Below, one piece after another: positions 1-8,065 of a stretch of DNA of 64,000 bases. How positions within the stretch are numbered: position 1 is the first letter of the stretch; every line of letters starts with the position of its first letter. Below the pieces are notes generated by a model that did no database searches, was not told the DNA's origin, and worked only from the letters and a program-made list of their open reading frames with translations. Source of the stretch: Oceanobacillus sojae (GTDB lineage: Bacteria > Bacillota > Bacilli > Bacillales > Amphibacillaceae); assembly GCF_007991515.1 (NCBI RefSeq), contig NZ_BJYM01000003.1:248001-312000 (forward strand), written 5' to 3'. The position numbers and the translations under genes were made by a program.

Positions 1-29
1 TGTAAAAAGAATCCTCCCTTTTATGTTAG

Positions 30-1187
30 TCAGCCGGATAATCCGATCCATTCCAGCTCAGGCATCCATTGTGTCATATGCGATTTTATTTCAGACATAA
101 CTTCATCCAAATCCTCAATTTGTTCCTCAGATGCTTTTTCTAATGGAACTACTTGGATATTTGACATTGTATCTCCATCTTCCTCAAACTCTACAAAGGT
201 TGGCAGAAAACGTGGGGCCTTGACACGCACCTCATCTTCCTCCTTTACCAAATCAAATTCAAAAATCCCGCCAATACGATTGTAAAATTGATATTGACCT
301 GACAGGAAGTTTCCTAAAGAATAAGCTACTAATGTTTTATTTCCTTCTTTTCCTTCCAGCCATTCGACTGGCTGAAGAACATGTGGATGATTACCGATCA
401 CGACATCAACGCCAAGATCAGCAGCGTATTGCGCTAAATCCGCCTGATCCTGATTAGGCGTTCTCTCTTCTTCTACGCCAAAATGTAAGCTGACAATGGT
501 TACATCGGCAAGCTCATTTGCTTTTTCGACTTCTTCTTTTATCTGCTCACGGTCAATCAAATTAACGAGATAAGGTTTGCCATCAGGTATGGGCATGCCG
601 TTTGTTCCGTATGTGTAGCTCAAAAAAGCAACAGAAATATCCTGGTCTGTTTCTAATACTCTAATTTCAGACTGGTCCTCTTTACTTTGGAAGCTTCCGG
701 TGTAAGGCATGCTGATTTCTTTATAATAGGCAATAGCATTTTGAATTGCTTCTTCTCCTCTATCTAAAGTATGGTTATTTGCCATTGTTACGATATCAAC
801 ACCTGCATCCTGCAGGTCATCTCCAATTTCAAAGGGACTGTTAAAATTAGGATATCCAGATAAACCGATAGATTCGCCGCCCATAATGGTTTCCTGGTTG
901 GCAATAGTGATTTCGGGTTCTTTTAAATAATCTGCAACCTCAGCAAGCATCGGTTTGAAATCATATTTTTCTCCATCCCAAGCATCGTCGTAGACACGGT
1001 CATGAATTAATATATCTCCAATTGCAGCAACAGTAACTTTAGGATCAATCTCATCCGTTTCTTTAATTGTCTGGGAGTTCTCCCTCATGGAATGAGAGGA
1101 GCCTGTATTATTATCGGGAGATGGAGTGCAGGCTGTTAAAAGAAAGAAAAACAATAAAAAAGATATGAAAAATTTAAATTTATACAT
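30..1187 (-). CDS. CapA-family lipoprotein (poly-gamma-glutamate capsule CapA/PgsA-like metallophosphatase fold)
   Basis: This is a 385-residue protein with an N-terminal hydrophobic segment ending in the lipobox LTAC, so Cys20 is the likely lipidated residue and the protein should sit on the outer face of the membrane. The calcineurin-like CapA fold is shown in order by VAAIGDILIHDRVYDDA, NQET, NNHTLDRG, IGNHPHVLQP and YSLGNFLSGQ, which carry the Asp, Asn and His metal ligands. CapA proteins take part in making or anchoring poly-gamma-glutamate, but no capB or capC gene lies nearby, so this may be an orphan member with another extracellular role. It is divergent from the YdcF-like gene. Family is certain; exact function is not. 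Confidence 0.85.
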   Translation of the reverse strand: MYKFKFFISFLLFFFLLTACTPSPDNNTGSSHSMRENSQTIKETDEIDPKVTVAAIGDILIHDRVYDDAWDGEKYDFKPMLAEVADYLKEPEITIANQETIMGGESIGLSGYPNFNSPFEIGDDLQDAGVDIVTMANNHTLDRGEEAIQNAIAYYKEISMPYTGSFQSKEDQSEIRVLETDQDISVAFLSYTYGTNGMPIPDGKPYLVNLIDREQIKEEVEKANELADVTIVSLHFGVEEERTPNQDQADLAQYAADLGVDVVIGNHPHVLQPVEWLEGKEGNKTLVAYSLGNFLSGQYQFYNRIGGIFEFDLVKEEDEVRVKAPRFLPTFVEFEEDGDTMSNIQVVPLEKASEEQIEDLDEVMSEIKSHMTQWMPELEWIGLSG

Positions 1188-1251
1188 GAAAAATCCTCCG
1201 GTACGTATTTGTTTCGGCTGAGCATGCCCGTTTATTCTAACAGACAGGAAG

Positions 1252-1276
1252 GATGCTCCAGCTGTAATGGAGCATC
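1252..1276. repeat. Perfect inverted repeat in the capA/ydcF divergent gap
   Basis: GATGCTCCA and TGGAGCATC form a perfect 9-bp stem with a 7-nt loop. It lies between divergent genes, where no terminator is needed, so it could be an operator or the relic of a lost gene's terminator. The rest of the 288-bp gap shows a TATAAT at 1404-1409 that could be the -10 of the downstream gene, without a clear -35. Confidence 0.4.
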
Positions 1277-1475
1277 TACTTTTGTTACTCTGAAAAGATT
1301 GTTTAATTAACTTGGAATAATAACATTGATTTTAGAATGTCTTTTAGATATCCTACCATAAAAAACACATTAGACAAATAGTGATTTCATCAGCATAAAA
1401 GCTTATAATGAAAGAATCTTCTTCATTTCAGATGAGAGGCCTAACCAACCTGGAGATTAAAAGAGGTGAATTGAT

Positions 1476-2516
1476 TTGTTATACTTTATTGCTTCCATAC
1501 CCCTGTTATTTTTAATTCTTTTTCTAATCAGTTATTTGCAGGATCCCCGTAAACTGATTAATGGACTTTTGTTTAATGGATTTTTAATCACATTCTTTTT
1601 CTTCTGTGCATTCTTTTATATATACATCGATGGTCCTTATCAATATCTGGTATTAGCTTTTCCGTTAATACTATTAATTGTTCTGATACCGTTTGGTGTG
1701 CTCGCATTAATTGCCGGCTTATTTTATAATGCAAAAGTGCTGAGAGAGAAGGAAGGAAAAAGATTCAGGAATTCTTTAACCTTAATGATGGCCATCGTCA
1801 TACTTGCTTTAATTATTATTAATATCGTTAATCCGGAACAGTTTTTCCCGGAGTATTTACAGCCGCTTTTTGGGGGAGCTGGGTTGGTCGTTGTTTATGT
1901 GTTATTACATATGTTTAATTTTTTGACAGCCTATGGATTGAATCAATGGAATCGGCCGAAACGGGATCAGGATTTCATTATTGTATTAGGAAGCGGATTA
2001 ATCAATGATCGCGTTCCGCCATTATTGGCAAGCAGAATTGATAAAGCGATTGATTTTTATCATCGGCAGAAAGAAGTCTCAGCTCCTCCTAAAATTATTT
2101 TTTCCGGAGGACAGGGGCCTGATGAGGGTATTTCTGAGGCAGAAGCAATGCAAAGCTATGCAGTGGAAAAAGGGATACCAATCGAAGACACTATTCAGGA
2201 GAACAAATCTGTCAGCACATATGAAAATATGAGATTTTCCAAAAAAATCATGGATAACATGAATGGAGAAGGAAATTATCATAGCATTTTTGCGACAAAT
2301 AATTTTCATCTGTTCCGTGCCGGGATTTATGCAAGAAAAGCAGGTTTAGACAGTCAGGGAATTGGTTCAAAAACAGCATTTTATTATTGGCCGAACGCAA
2401 TGGTCAGAGAATATATTGCTGTGGTTGTCATGGGGCGCCGGCGCCATTTTCTGATCGTAAGCTGTATCATGGGCTTTTCTTTGCTACTGGCAATCATCAG
2501 CTATTTGTTCACATAA
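1476..2516 (+). CDS. YdcF/ElyC/SanA-family (DUF218) membrane protein
   Basis: This is a 346-residue membrane protein. The first half carries about four hydrophobic helices (residues 1-25, 33-50, 55-80, 100-150), and a cytosolic or extracytosolic DUF218 domain follows, with IIVLGSGLINDRVPPLLASR, KIIFSGGQGPDEGISEAEAM and FATNNFHLFRA as family signatures. A final hydrophobic segment closes the chain. DUF218 proteins are linked to envelope polysaccharide metabolism, but the reaction is unsettled. The start is TTG, chosen because AGAGGTG lies seven bases upstream and the hydrophobic N-terminus begins there. It is monocistronic and ends at a bidirectional terminator shared with the convergent ChbG gene. 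Confidence 0.82.
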   Translation: MLYFIASIPLLFLILFLISYLQDPRKLINGLLFNGFLITFFFFCAFFYIYIDGPYQYLVLAFPLILLIVLIPFGVLALIAGLFYNAKVLREKEGKRFRNSLTLMMAIVILALIIINIVNPEQFFPEYLQPLFGGAGLVVVYVLLHMFNFLTAYGLNQWNRPKRDQDFIIVLGSGLINDRVPPLLASRIDKAIDFYHRQKEVSAPPKIIFSGGQGPDEGISEAEAMQSYAVEKGIPIEDTIQENKSVSTYENMRFSKKIMDNMNGEGNYHSIFATNNFHLFRAGIYARKAGLDSQGIGSKTAFYYWPNAMVREYIAVVVMGRRRHFLIVSCIMGFSLLLAIISYLFT

Positions 2517-2531
2517 GAAATCATCCAAATA

Positions 2532-2596
2532 AAAAAGAAATCCAAACACGTCAAATTCTAATGGAAGAATGCTGATAAATGTTTGGATTTCTTTTT
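2532..2596. terminator. Bidirectional terminator between convergent ydcF-like and chbG genes
   Basis: A 17-bp perfect stem (2532-2548 with 2580-2596) has A-runs on the left arm and T-runs on the right arm, so it can end transcription in both directions. It slightly overlaps the stop codon of the minus-strand gene. Confidence 0.85.
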
Positions 2597-3287
2597 ATTT
2601 TACCCAATCAGGAATTTCTATTCTGTTAAGAATTTCTATTTCCTTCTCGCGGTCATCTGTATACGAGCTGACCTTTCTTAAATCGTCATCCGCCCGTCCC
2701 GGGTGCGTCATCACTTCGATTGATTGTACATTTTCTTTTTGAAGAACGTCGAATAAATTATCGGTGACACCTTCTTTGTAAAATCCTGTCCACAATGTAT
2801 CCGTCCAGCATATTTCCGGGTGGTCTGATAAAGAATCAACATATCGTACAGGGACATTATATTCTTTAGCAAGCTTGATAACTAGATTTTTTAAAGGAGG
2901 CCAGCCATGAACATGATGGTGGCTGTCGATATGATTCAGTGCTAAACCTGTAGCTGTATAAGCATCCAATTGTGCACGCCATTCCGATTCAATCTCGGCA
3001 AGGTTCGGAGTCTCCATATCACGAAAACTACTGGTGAATTTAAAGGTTCCATCTGATTTCACAAGATTTGGAACAGAGGGATGAAGGGGAAATCCCCAAG
3101 TTAACACAAGATGAATCCCAACTTTTAAATTAGGATTTTCTTTTGCTTTTTCTACAGCATAGCCGGTGGCAAGTCCATTCATCATTAATGTTGTTGATGT
3201 GACACAGCCGTTTTGATGTGCTTGAATGATTCCATCTGTAACACCTTTTGTCAGTCCAAAATCATCTGCATTAATTTCTATTCTCAT
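2595..3287 (-). CDS. chbG: ChbG/YdjC-family carbohydrate deacetylase
   Basis: The 230-residue protein starts with the hallmark ADDFG (residues 7-11) and carries the metal-binding HIDSHHHVHG and the late EVMTHPGRADDD block. ChbG enzymes remove one acetyl group from chitobiose or related N-acetylated disaccharides (often as phosphates) in the cytoplasm, so that a GH4 phospho-glycosidase can act. The position next to a GntR/UTRA regulator and a GH4/PTS operon fits this role. SD AGGAG lies 10 nt before the ATG. Length is slightly short of the usual 250, with no visible loss of motif. Deacetylation of an imported phosphorylated disaccharide is inferred from context. Confidence 0.85.
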   Translation of the reverse strand: MRIEINADDFGLTKGVTDGIIQAHQNGCVTSTTLMMNGLATGYAVEKAKENPNLKVGIHLVLTWGFPLHPSVPNLVKSDGTFKFTSSFRDMETPNLAEIESEWRAQLDAYTATGLALNHIDSHHHVHGWPPLKNLVIKLAKEYNVPVRYVDSLSDHPEICWTDTLWTGFYKEGVTDNLFDVLQKENVQSIEVMTHPGRADDDLRKVSSYTDDREKEIEILNRIEIPDWVK

Positions 3288-3443
3288 ATTAAAAACACTC
3301 CTGATAGATTTGTAGTTAAATAAGAAAAATAGTTTTATGATTAAATTCTTATTCAGAAATAACTATGTCCACCTTTAAACGCCGAACGTTACACCACTCC
3401 CAAATAGCGTGAATTCAGGAATATACATCTCGAAACGGGTGTA

Positions 3444-4181
3444 TTACGCTTTTGGTTCTTCCTTGTTATAGGAACGTTCAATAGAAAAGTTAGTCTTATC
3501 TCCCCGAAAGAAGGATCTGGAAAATTCGACTTTATTCCCTTGTTCATCCTCAGCCGATGTTTCAATATAAAAGCAGGGAAGCCCTTGTTCACATTCTAAA
3601 AATTTGCATATCTGCTCATCTGCAAAGACTATTTCAATATTTTCTGAGGTTTTTGCAATCCACACATCAAAGAACTCATCTAATGATTTGTATAAAGAAT
3701 TACCAGCATGTTCTATTGTAATTCCAGGAGCAACAGACCAGGGAACATAAGCTACTTCGTACTGTGTCGGCTCTCCATTGGCTTTGCGGACACGTTCGAT
3801 ACGCTGAATTGGATCCTGAAGATTTACGTTTAGTTGATTAGATAATAACTCATTTGCGGCAACGACAGAAATGTCTGATACCTCAATTTCCGGATGTTTA
3901 CCCTGATCGGCTAATTGATCACTATACCGTCTGATGGTTTGTGATAATGCCTGGTTTACTTTCTTGTCAGCCACAAAAGTACCCCGTCCTTGCTGACGTA
4001 ATAAATATCCCTCTAATGTAAGCTGATTTAATGCAGTACGAACGGTGGTACGGCTTACATTAAAACTTTTACATAATTCCAATTCAGGAGGAATTTTTTC
4101 ACCAGGCTGGTATTGGTTTGTTTTAATACGATGTAACAATTCTTCCTTGATATAAGTGTGTAGTGATTGGTTTCTCTCCAT
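3444..4181 (-). CDS. GntR-family transcriptional regulator with UTRA effector domain
   Basis: This is a 245-residue regulator. Residues 1-75 form the GntR winged helix (PGEKIPPELELCKSFNVSRTTVRTALNQL, here split by memory of family positions), and residues 90-240 form a UTRA effector domain that usually binds a phosphorylated sugar. The gene faces away from the licHCAB operon, so it most likely represses that operon until a phospho-beta-glucoside is present, like GmuR or YdhQ. A good sigma-A promoter lies upstream (4216-4244). The chbG gene lies downstream on the same strand, 156 bases away, and might be co-regulated. The effector is inferred, not seen. Confidence 0.88.
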   Translation of the reverse strand: MERNQSLHTYIKEELLHRIKTNQYQPGEKIPPELELCKSFNVSRTTVRTALNQLTLEGYLLRQQGRGTFVADKKVNQALSQTIRRYSDQLADQGKHPEIEVSDISVVAANELLSNQLNVNLQDPIQRIERVRKANGEPTQYEVAYVPWSVAPGITIEHAGNSLYKSLDEFFDVWIAKTSENIEIVFADEQICKFLECEQGLPCFYIETSAEDEQGNKVEFSRSFFRGDKTNFSIERSYNKEEPKA

Positions 4182-4215
4182 AGGTTCCGTACTCCTTTAA
4201 CGACACTTTTAAAAA

Positions 4216-4244
4216 ATCATACCCTTTTAAGTGTAAAAGTACAA
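4216..4244 (-). promoter_or_regulatory. Promoter of the GntR regulator gene
   Basis: On the minus strand TTGTAC and TATGAT are separated by exactly 17 bases, and the start codon lies about 35 bases downstream. This is a near-consensus sigma-A promoter. Confidence 0.65.
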
Positions 4245-4370
4245 GGGATAAAACATTGAATAGGACTAAAGACTCATTAAAGATGCCATGTCCTTCTGGT
4301 TATTGGTTAAAACAGTAAATAATCGTTTCTGTTATAAAGATAGTTTACAAGATAATAAATAAAAAAACAA

Positions 4371-4382
4371 TTGTTATAACAA
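4371..4382. promoter_or_regulatory. Palindromic candidate operator for the GntR regulator
   Basis: TTGTTATAACAA is a perfect 12-bp palindrome ending 12 bases before the -35 of the lic promoter. GntR/UTRA regulators bind short AT-rich palindromes, so this is a plausible operator in the 312-bp divergent gap. Assignment is inference. Confidence 0.45.
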
Positions 4383-4394
4383 ATTTATTTTATT

Positions 4395-4423
4395 TTGTGT
4401 AGACAAATAAAAATTTGTATGAT
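4395..4423 (+). promoter_or_regulatory. Promoter of the licHCAB operon
   Basis: TTGTGT (4395-4400) and TATGAT (4418-4423) are spaced by 17 bases. The leader to the licH start is about 65 bases and contains the cre site. Confidence 0.6.
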
Positions 4424-4451
4424 ACATTTAAATCGAATTAATTCAAAAACA

Positions 4452-4467
4452 ATTAAAGCGATTACAA
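4452..4467 (+). promoter_or_regulatory. Candidate cre site (CcpA) in the lic leader
   Basis: ATTAAAGCGATTACAA matches the cre consensus WTGNAANCGNWNNCWW at every defined position but the G. It lies just downstream of the predicted transcription start, where CcpA would block elongation. Confidence 0.6.
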
Positions 4468-4493
4468 AAATAGCAATAAAGGAGTAATAAATC

Positions 4494-5804
4494 ATGTCTT
4501 TAAAAGTAGTAATTATCGGTGGAGGATCCAGTTATACTCCAGAAATTTTAGAAGGACTTATTCAAAGGCAACCTACATTTCCAGTCTCAGAAATTGTTCT
4601 GGTTGATGTTGAAGAAGGAGTGGAAAAGGTAGAGACAATTTGCCAACTGGGAAACAGAATGATTAAAGAAGCCAAAGTAAATATTAAATTAACCTGGACT
4701 TTGGATAGGAGAGCAGCTTTACAAGGAGCGGATTTTGTTTCCACACAGATTCGGGTTGGCGGATTAGCTGCTAGAGCTCAAGATGAACGCATTCCTCTGA
4801 AACATGGTTTGATTGGTCAGGAGACAAATGGTGCTGGCGGGATAATGAAAGCGTTTCGAACGATTCCGGTCTTAATGGAGGTGGCTGAGGAAGTACATGA
4901 AATCTGTCCGGATGCCTGGATGATTAACTTTACAAATCCGGCAGGTATGGTTACAGAAGCACTGCTAAACCACTCAGCACATAAAAAGGTTATTGGTGTC
5001 TGTAATATACCATTTAATATGCGTCATTCTACAGCGGAATTATTACAAGTGCCTCCAGAGGATGTATTAATTCGATTTATCGGGTTAAATCATTTTGTAT
5101 TTGGAGATCGTGTCTATGTCGGCGGAGAGGATCGAACAGAGGATGTATTCCAGAAGCTGATTCAAAAAGAGTTTGATTACAGCCCGGCGAATATTATGCC
5201 ATTAGATTGGTCAGAAACATTTATTAAATCCACCAAGCTGTTGCCAAATCCATATCATCAATACTATTTCCAATCAGAAACCGTATTGGAGAAGGATTTA
5301 AAAGCTTATGAAGAAAATGGTACACGTGCTGAAATTGTTCAAGAATTAGAAGCATCCCTTTTCGAACTGTACAAGCAGGAGAGTCTTCGGGAAAAACCGG
5401 AAGAATTAGAAAAGCGGGGCGGTGCTTTTTACAGTCAGGTTGCCTGCAGTTTGATGGATTCCATATATAATAATAAAGAAGACATCCAAACGGTAAATAC
5501 ATGGAATCACGGCACCATCCCTGAATTACCTTATGATGCAGTAATTGAAGCAAATTGTGTCATTACAAAGAATGGTCCAAAACCAATCACAATTGGTGAA
5601 ATTCCTGCACCGATGCGAGGAATGATCCAGAATATGAAAGCAATGGAAGAACTGGTTATTAAAGCGAGTATTTCAGGGGAGTATGAGGATGCTTATAATG
5701 CATTTTTAGTAAATCCGTTGATTCAGGATGAGAAAAAAGCAAAAATTGTTTTAGATGAACTTATAGAAGCACATAAAGATTATTTACCACAATTTAACCG
5801 GTAG
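4494..5804 (+). CDS. licH: 6-phospho-beta-glucosidase, glycoside hydrolase family 4
   Basis: The 436-residue protein opens with the GH4 dinucleotide-binding motif IIGGGSSYTPEILEG and carries GGLAARAQDERIPLKHGLIGQET. Metal ligands are Cys170 in CNIP and His200 in NHF. GH4 enzymes use NAD+ and Mn2+ in an oxidation-elimination mechanism to cleave 6-phospho-beta-glucosides, such as cellobiose-6-phosphate delivered by the PTS, into glucose and glucose-6-phosphate. It heads an operon with licC 11 bases downstream, followed by licA and licB. This order differs from B. subtilis licBCAH, where the hydrolase is last. Regulation is by the divergent GntR protein and CcpA, as judged from the upstream sites. 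All key residues are present. Confidence 0.92.
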   Translation: MSLKVVIIGGGSSYTPEILEGLIQRQPTFPVSEIVLVDVEEGVEKVETICQLGNRMIKEAKVNIKLTWTLDRRAALQGADFVSTQIRVGGLAARAQDERIPLKHGLIGQETNGAGGIMKAFRTIPVLMEVAEEVHEICPDAWMINFTNPAGMVTEALLNHSAHKKVIGVCNIPFNMRHSTAELLQVPPEDVLIRFIGLNHFVFGDRVYVGGEDRTEDVFQKLIQKEFDYSPANIMPLDWSETFIKSTKLLPNPYHQYYFQSETVLEKDLKAYEENGTRAEIVQELEASLFELYKQESLREKPEELEKRGGAFYSQVACSLMDSIYNNKEDIQTVNTWNHGTIPELPYDAVIEANCVITKNGPKPITIGEIPAPMRGMIQNMKAMEELVIKASISGEYEDAYNAFLVNPLIQDEKKAKIVLDELIEAHKDYLPQFNR

Positions 5805-5815
5805 GGGGAAGAAAG

Positions 5816-7105
5816 ATGAATAATAAATTTATGCAAAAATTTATTGAAATTGCTGGTCGTATTGGTTCACAACGTCATTTAGTCGCTATTCGTGATGGTT
5901 TTGTAGCAACAATGCCTTTAATTATTATTGGGTCATTAGCTGTTTTAATTAATAATTTTCCTGCGTTTGGCAGCTTTAGTATTGTGGATATTTTAAACAA
6001 TATTTTTGGAGAAGGGAACTGGCAGACAGTTGGGGGAAGCATTTGGAATGCCACGTTCGCAGTTATTGGACTACTCATTTCGTTTACGATAGCTTATAAT
6101 TTAGCTAAGTCCTATGAAGTAGATGGATTATCTGCCGGTTTAATATCGATAGCTTCATATATTATGCTCGTACCGGTTACAGAGGATTTTGGTCTGAATA
6201 TGAACTGGTTGGGAACGCAGGGACTTTTTGTAGCAATTATTGTAGCGCTTATTGTAACAGAACTATTTCGTCTTCTTATTAAGGCAAATATCACAATTAA
6301 AATGCCTGAAGGAGTGCCTGAGGGTGTAACCCGCTCATTTGCTGCGTTAATCCCAGCAATGATTATTCTTGCATTTGTAGGCTTATTCCAGGCAATTGTA
6401 AGCGTATTTGTAGAAATAAGTGTTTTTGAAGTTATTTTTAATCTTATTCAAGAGCCGTTGCAGGGACTCGGAAATACACTGCCGGCAGCATTGGTCGTTG
6501 CATTCTTAAATCATTTACTATGGTTCTTTGGTCTACATGGTACAAATATTATTGGATCTGTTATTGAGCCGGTTTATCTGCCGCTTATTGAACAAAATGC
6601 AAACCTGTTCCAGCAGGGGATGTCCGCATTCGATGTGCCGAACATTGTTACAAAACCATTCTTGGATTCCTTTGTCTTCATGGGTGGATCAGGAACTACA
6701 CTGGCATTATTAATAGCAATATTTATTGTGATTCGCCGGGAAAAGAATCATCCGTATCGTGAGGTAGCAAAATTATCTGCACCTGCAGGGATATTTAACA
6801 TCAATGAGCCAGTAATTTTTGGTTTACCAATTGTACTAAATCCAGTATTCTTAATCCCGTTTATTATCGTTCCTGTTACCCTTACTATTATTTCGTACTT
6901 TGCCTTATCTTGGGGACTCGTACCAAAAACAGTAGCAATTGTTCCATGGAATATCCCGCCGATATTGAGTGGCTACTTAGTAACTGGCGGAAGTGTTAAA
7001 GGAATTATCCTTCAGCTGGTCAACTTAACAGTCGCCATACTGCTATACGTTCCATTTGTAATGGCAGGTGTACGTGCGATGAAAGAAAAAATGGGAGGGC
7101 AATAA
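5816..7105 (+). CDS. licC: PTS lactose/cellobiose-family EIIC permease
   Basis: This 429-residue membrane protein of the Lac/Cel family has about ten hydrophobic segments. The family block FGLHGTNIIGSV and the substrate-site region FNINEPVIFGLPIVLNP are clear. It moves cellobiose or another beta-glucoside across the membrane while LicB phosphorylates it. SD GGGGGAAG precedes the ATG. The gene lies between licH and licA with almost no spacing, so the four are one transcription unit. Substrate is inferred from the GH4 partner and ChbG neighbour and could be chitobiose rather than cellobiose. Confidence 0.92.
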   Translation: MNNKFMQKFIEIAGRIGSQRHLVAIRDGFVATMPLIIIGSLAVLINNFPAFGSFSIVDILNNIFGEGNWQTVGGSIWNATFAVIGLLISFTIAYNLAKSYEVDGLSAGLISIASYIMLVPVTEDFGLNMNWLGTQGLFVAIIVALIVTELFRLLIKANITIKMPEGVPEGVTRSFAALIPAMIILAFVGLFQAIVSVFVEISVFEVIFNLIQEPLQGLGNTLPAALVVAFLNHLLWFFGLHGTNIIGSVIEPVYLPLIEQNANLFQQGMSAFDVPNIVTKPFLDSFVFMGGSGTTLALLIAIFIVIRREKNHPYREVAKLSAPAGIFNINEPVIFGLPIVLNPVFLIPFIIVPVTLTIISYFALSWGLVPKTVAIVPWNIPPILSGYLVTGGSVKGIILQLVNLTVAILLYVPFVMAGVRAMKEKMGGQ

Positions 7106-7107
7106 GT

Positions 7108-7443
7108 ATGACAATGACAAAAGAAGAAGTACAAATGCTTTCGTTTCAAATTATCTTACATGCCGGGAATGCGAAATCAGACGCAATGGAGGCTTTGATT
7201 CTGGCTAAAAAAGGAAAATATGAAGAAGCAGCTAAAAAGATGGAATCAGCAGATGAGGCATTTGCAGAGGCTCATCATATGCAAACAGATCTTTTACATG
7301 ATGAGGCAAATGGAAAAACAACGGAGCTTTCCGTGATTCTGATTCATGCGCAGGATCACTTGATGAATGCTTTAACGGTAAAAGATTTAGCTGTTGAAAT
7401 GATAGATATGCATAAAAAAATAAATCGTCTGGAGGAGAAGTAA
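7108..7443 (+). CDS. licA: PTS lactose/cellobiose-family EIIA
   Basis: This is a 111-residue, all-helical EIIA of the Lac type. It contains ILIHAQDHLMNA, with His80 as the likely phosphorylated residue and the Asp nearby for metal binding in the trimer. It accepts phosphate from HPr and hands it to LicB. It starts two bases after licC and ends one base before licB. Length is typical for the family. Confidence 0.93.
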   Translation: MTMTKEEVQMLSFQIILHAGNAKSDAMEALILAKKGKYEEAAKKMESADEAFAEAHHMQTDLLHDEANGKTTELSVILIHAQDHLMNALTVKDLAVEMIDMHKKINRLEEK

Positions 7444-7444
7444 T

Positions 7445-7753
7445 ATGAAGATACGTTTAGTTTGTTCAGCGGGAATGTCTACGTCAATGCTTGTGAAAAA
7501 GATGAAGGAAGCTGCAGAAAAACAGGACTTTGAAGCAGATATTGAAGCAGTTGCAGAGTCACAGCTGAAGAATCATCTCGAATCCTTACAGGTTGTTCTT
7601 ATTGGTCCGCAAGTCCGTTATCTGGAAGGTAAAATTAAAGAAAGCCTGGAGCCGCAGGGTGTAAAGGTTGCTGTAATTGATCAGATGGCTTATGGAATGA
7701 TGCAGGGTGATAAAGTTCTGAAGCAGGCAATTGATTTAAATGAAGGAAACTAA
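7445..7753 (+). CDS. licB: PTS lactose/cellobiose-family EIIB
   Basis: The 102-residue protein begins MKIRLVCSAGMSTSMLV. Cys7 is the phosphocysteine and the following loop is the P-loop of the family. It phosphorylates the sugar bound by LicC. The SD GGAGGAG lies inside the end of licA, which implies translational coupling. The operon ends at a strong terminator 10 bases after the stop. Confidence 0.93.
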   Translation: MKIRLVCSAGMSTSMLVKKMKEAAEKQDFEADIEAVAESQLKNHLESLQVVLIGPQVRYLEGKIKESLEPQGVKVAVIDQMAYGMMQGDKVLKQAIDLNEGN

Positions 7754-7763
7754 AATAAACATG

Positions 7764-7794
7764 AAAAACTCGTATCTGCGGATACGAGTTTTTT
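7764..7794 (+). terminator. Terminator of the licHCAB operon
   Basis: A 13-bp stem (AAAAACTCGTATC with GATACGAGTTTTT) has a TGCG tetraloop and runs into a T-tract. Confidence 0.9.
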
Positions 7795-7797
7795 AGT

Positions 7798-8019
7798 CTA
7801 AAGGTATTTTTTGTAGAAATCTTTCAGCTTCTCAACTGCTTTTTTTGCAAGTTCGTTCTGATCATATAAATCATAATGAGATACTATTCTATAGGGGATG
7901 GTGCTTTTTAAATGCATCCATACTGGCCGGGTAGTATAATAGAATCGTAGACAGAGTGTATTCGCCAGAAGGATCAGGTAAATAAGGACTAGTAAGACCC
8001 TTCCGTTTAGAGAAAGCAA
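7798..8019 (-). pseudogene. Relic of the C-terminus of a YcjY-type alpha/beta hydrolase
   Basis: The last 35 codons of this minus-strand frame read SHYDLYDQNELAKKAVEKL and end in an FYKKYL-type tail. This matches the end of YcjY-like alpha/beta hydrolases, where the catalytic His sits in H-x-DLYD just before a C-terminal helix. Nothing upstream encodes the nucleophile elbow or the rest of the roughly 300-residue enzyme. The three minus-strand frames around 7880-7990 look eroded, with stops in two of them. There is no good ribosome binding site. I read this as a decayed gene remnant next to the lic terminator. A free small protein is possible but less likely. Confidence 0.5.
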
Positions 8020-8065
8020 ACTCTGCCTTTCATAATTTAATTGTAGAATGGGAGAGATATTTTTT

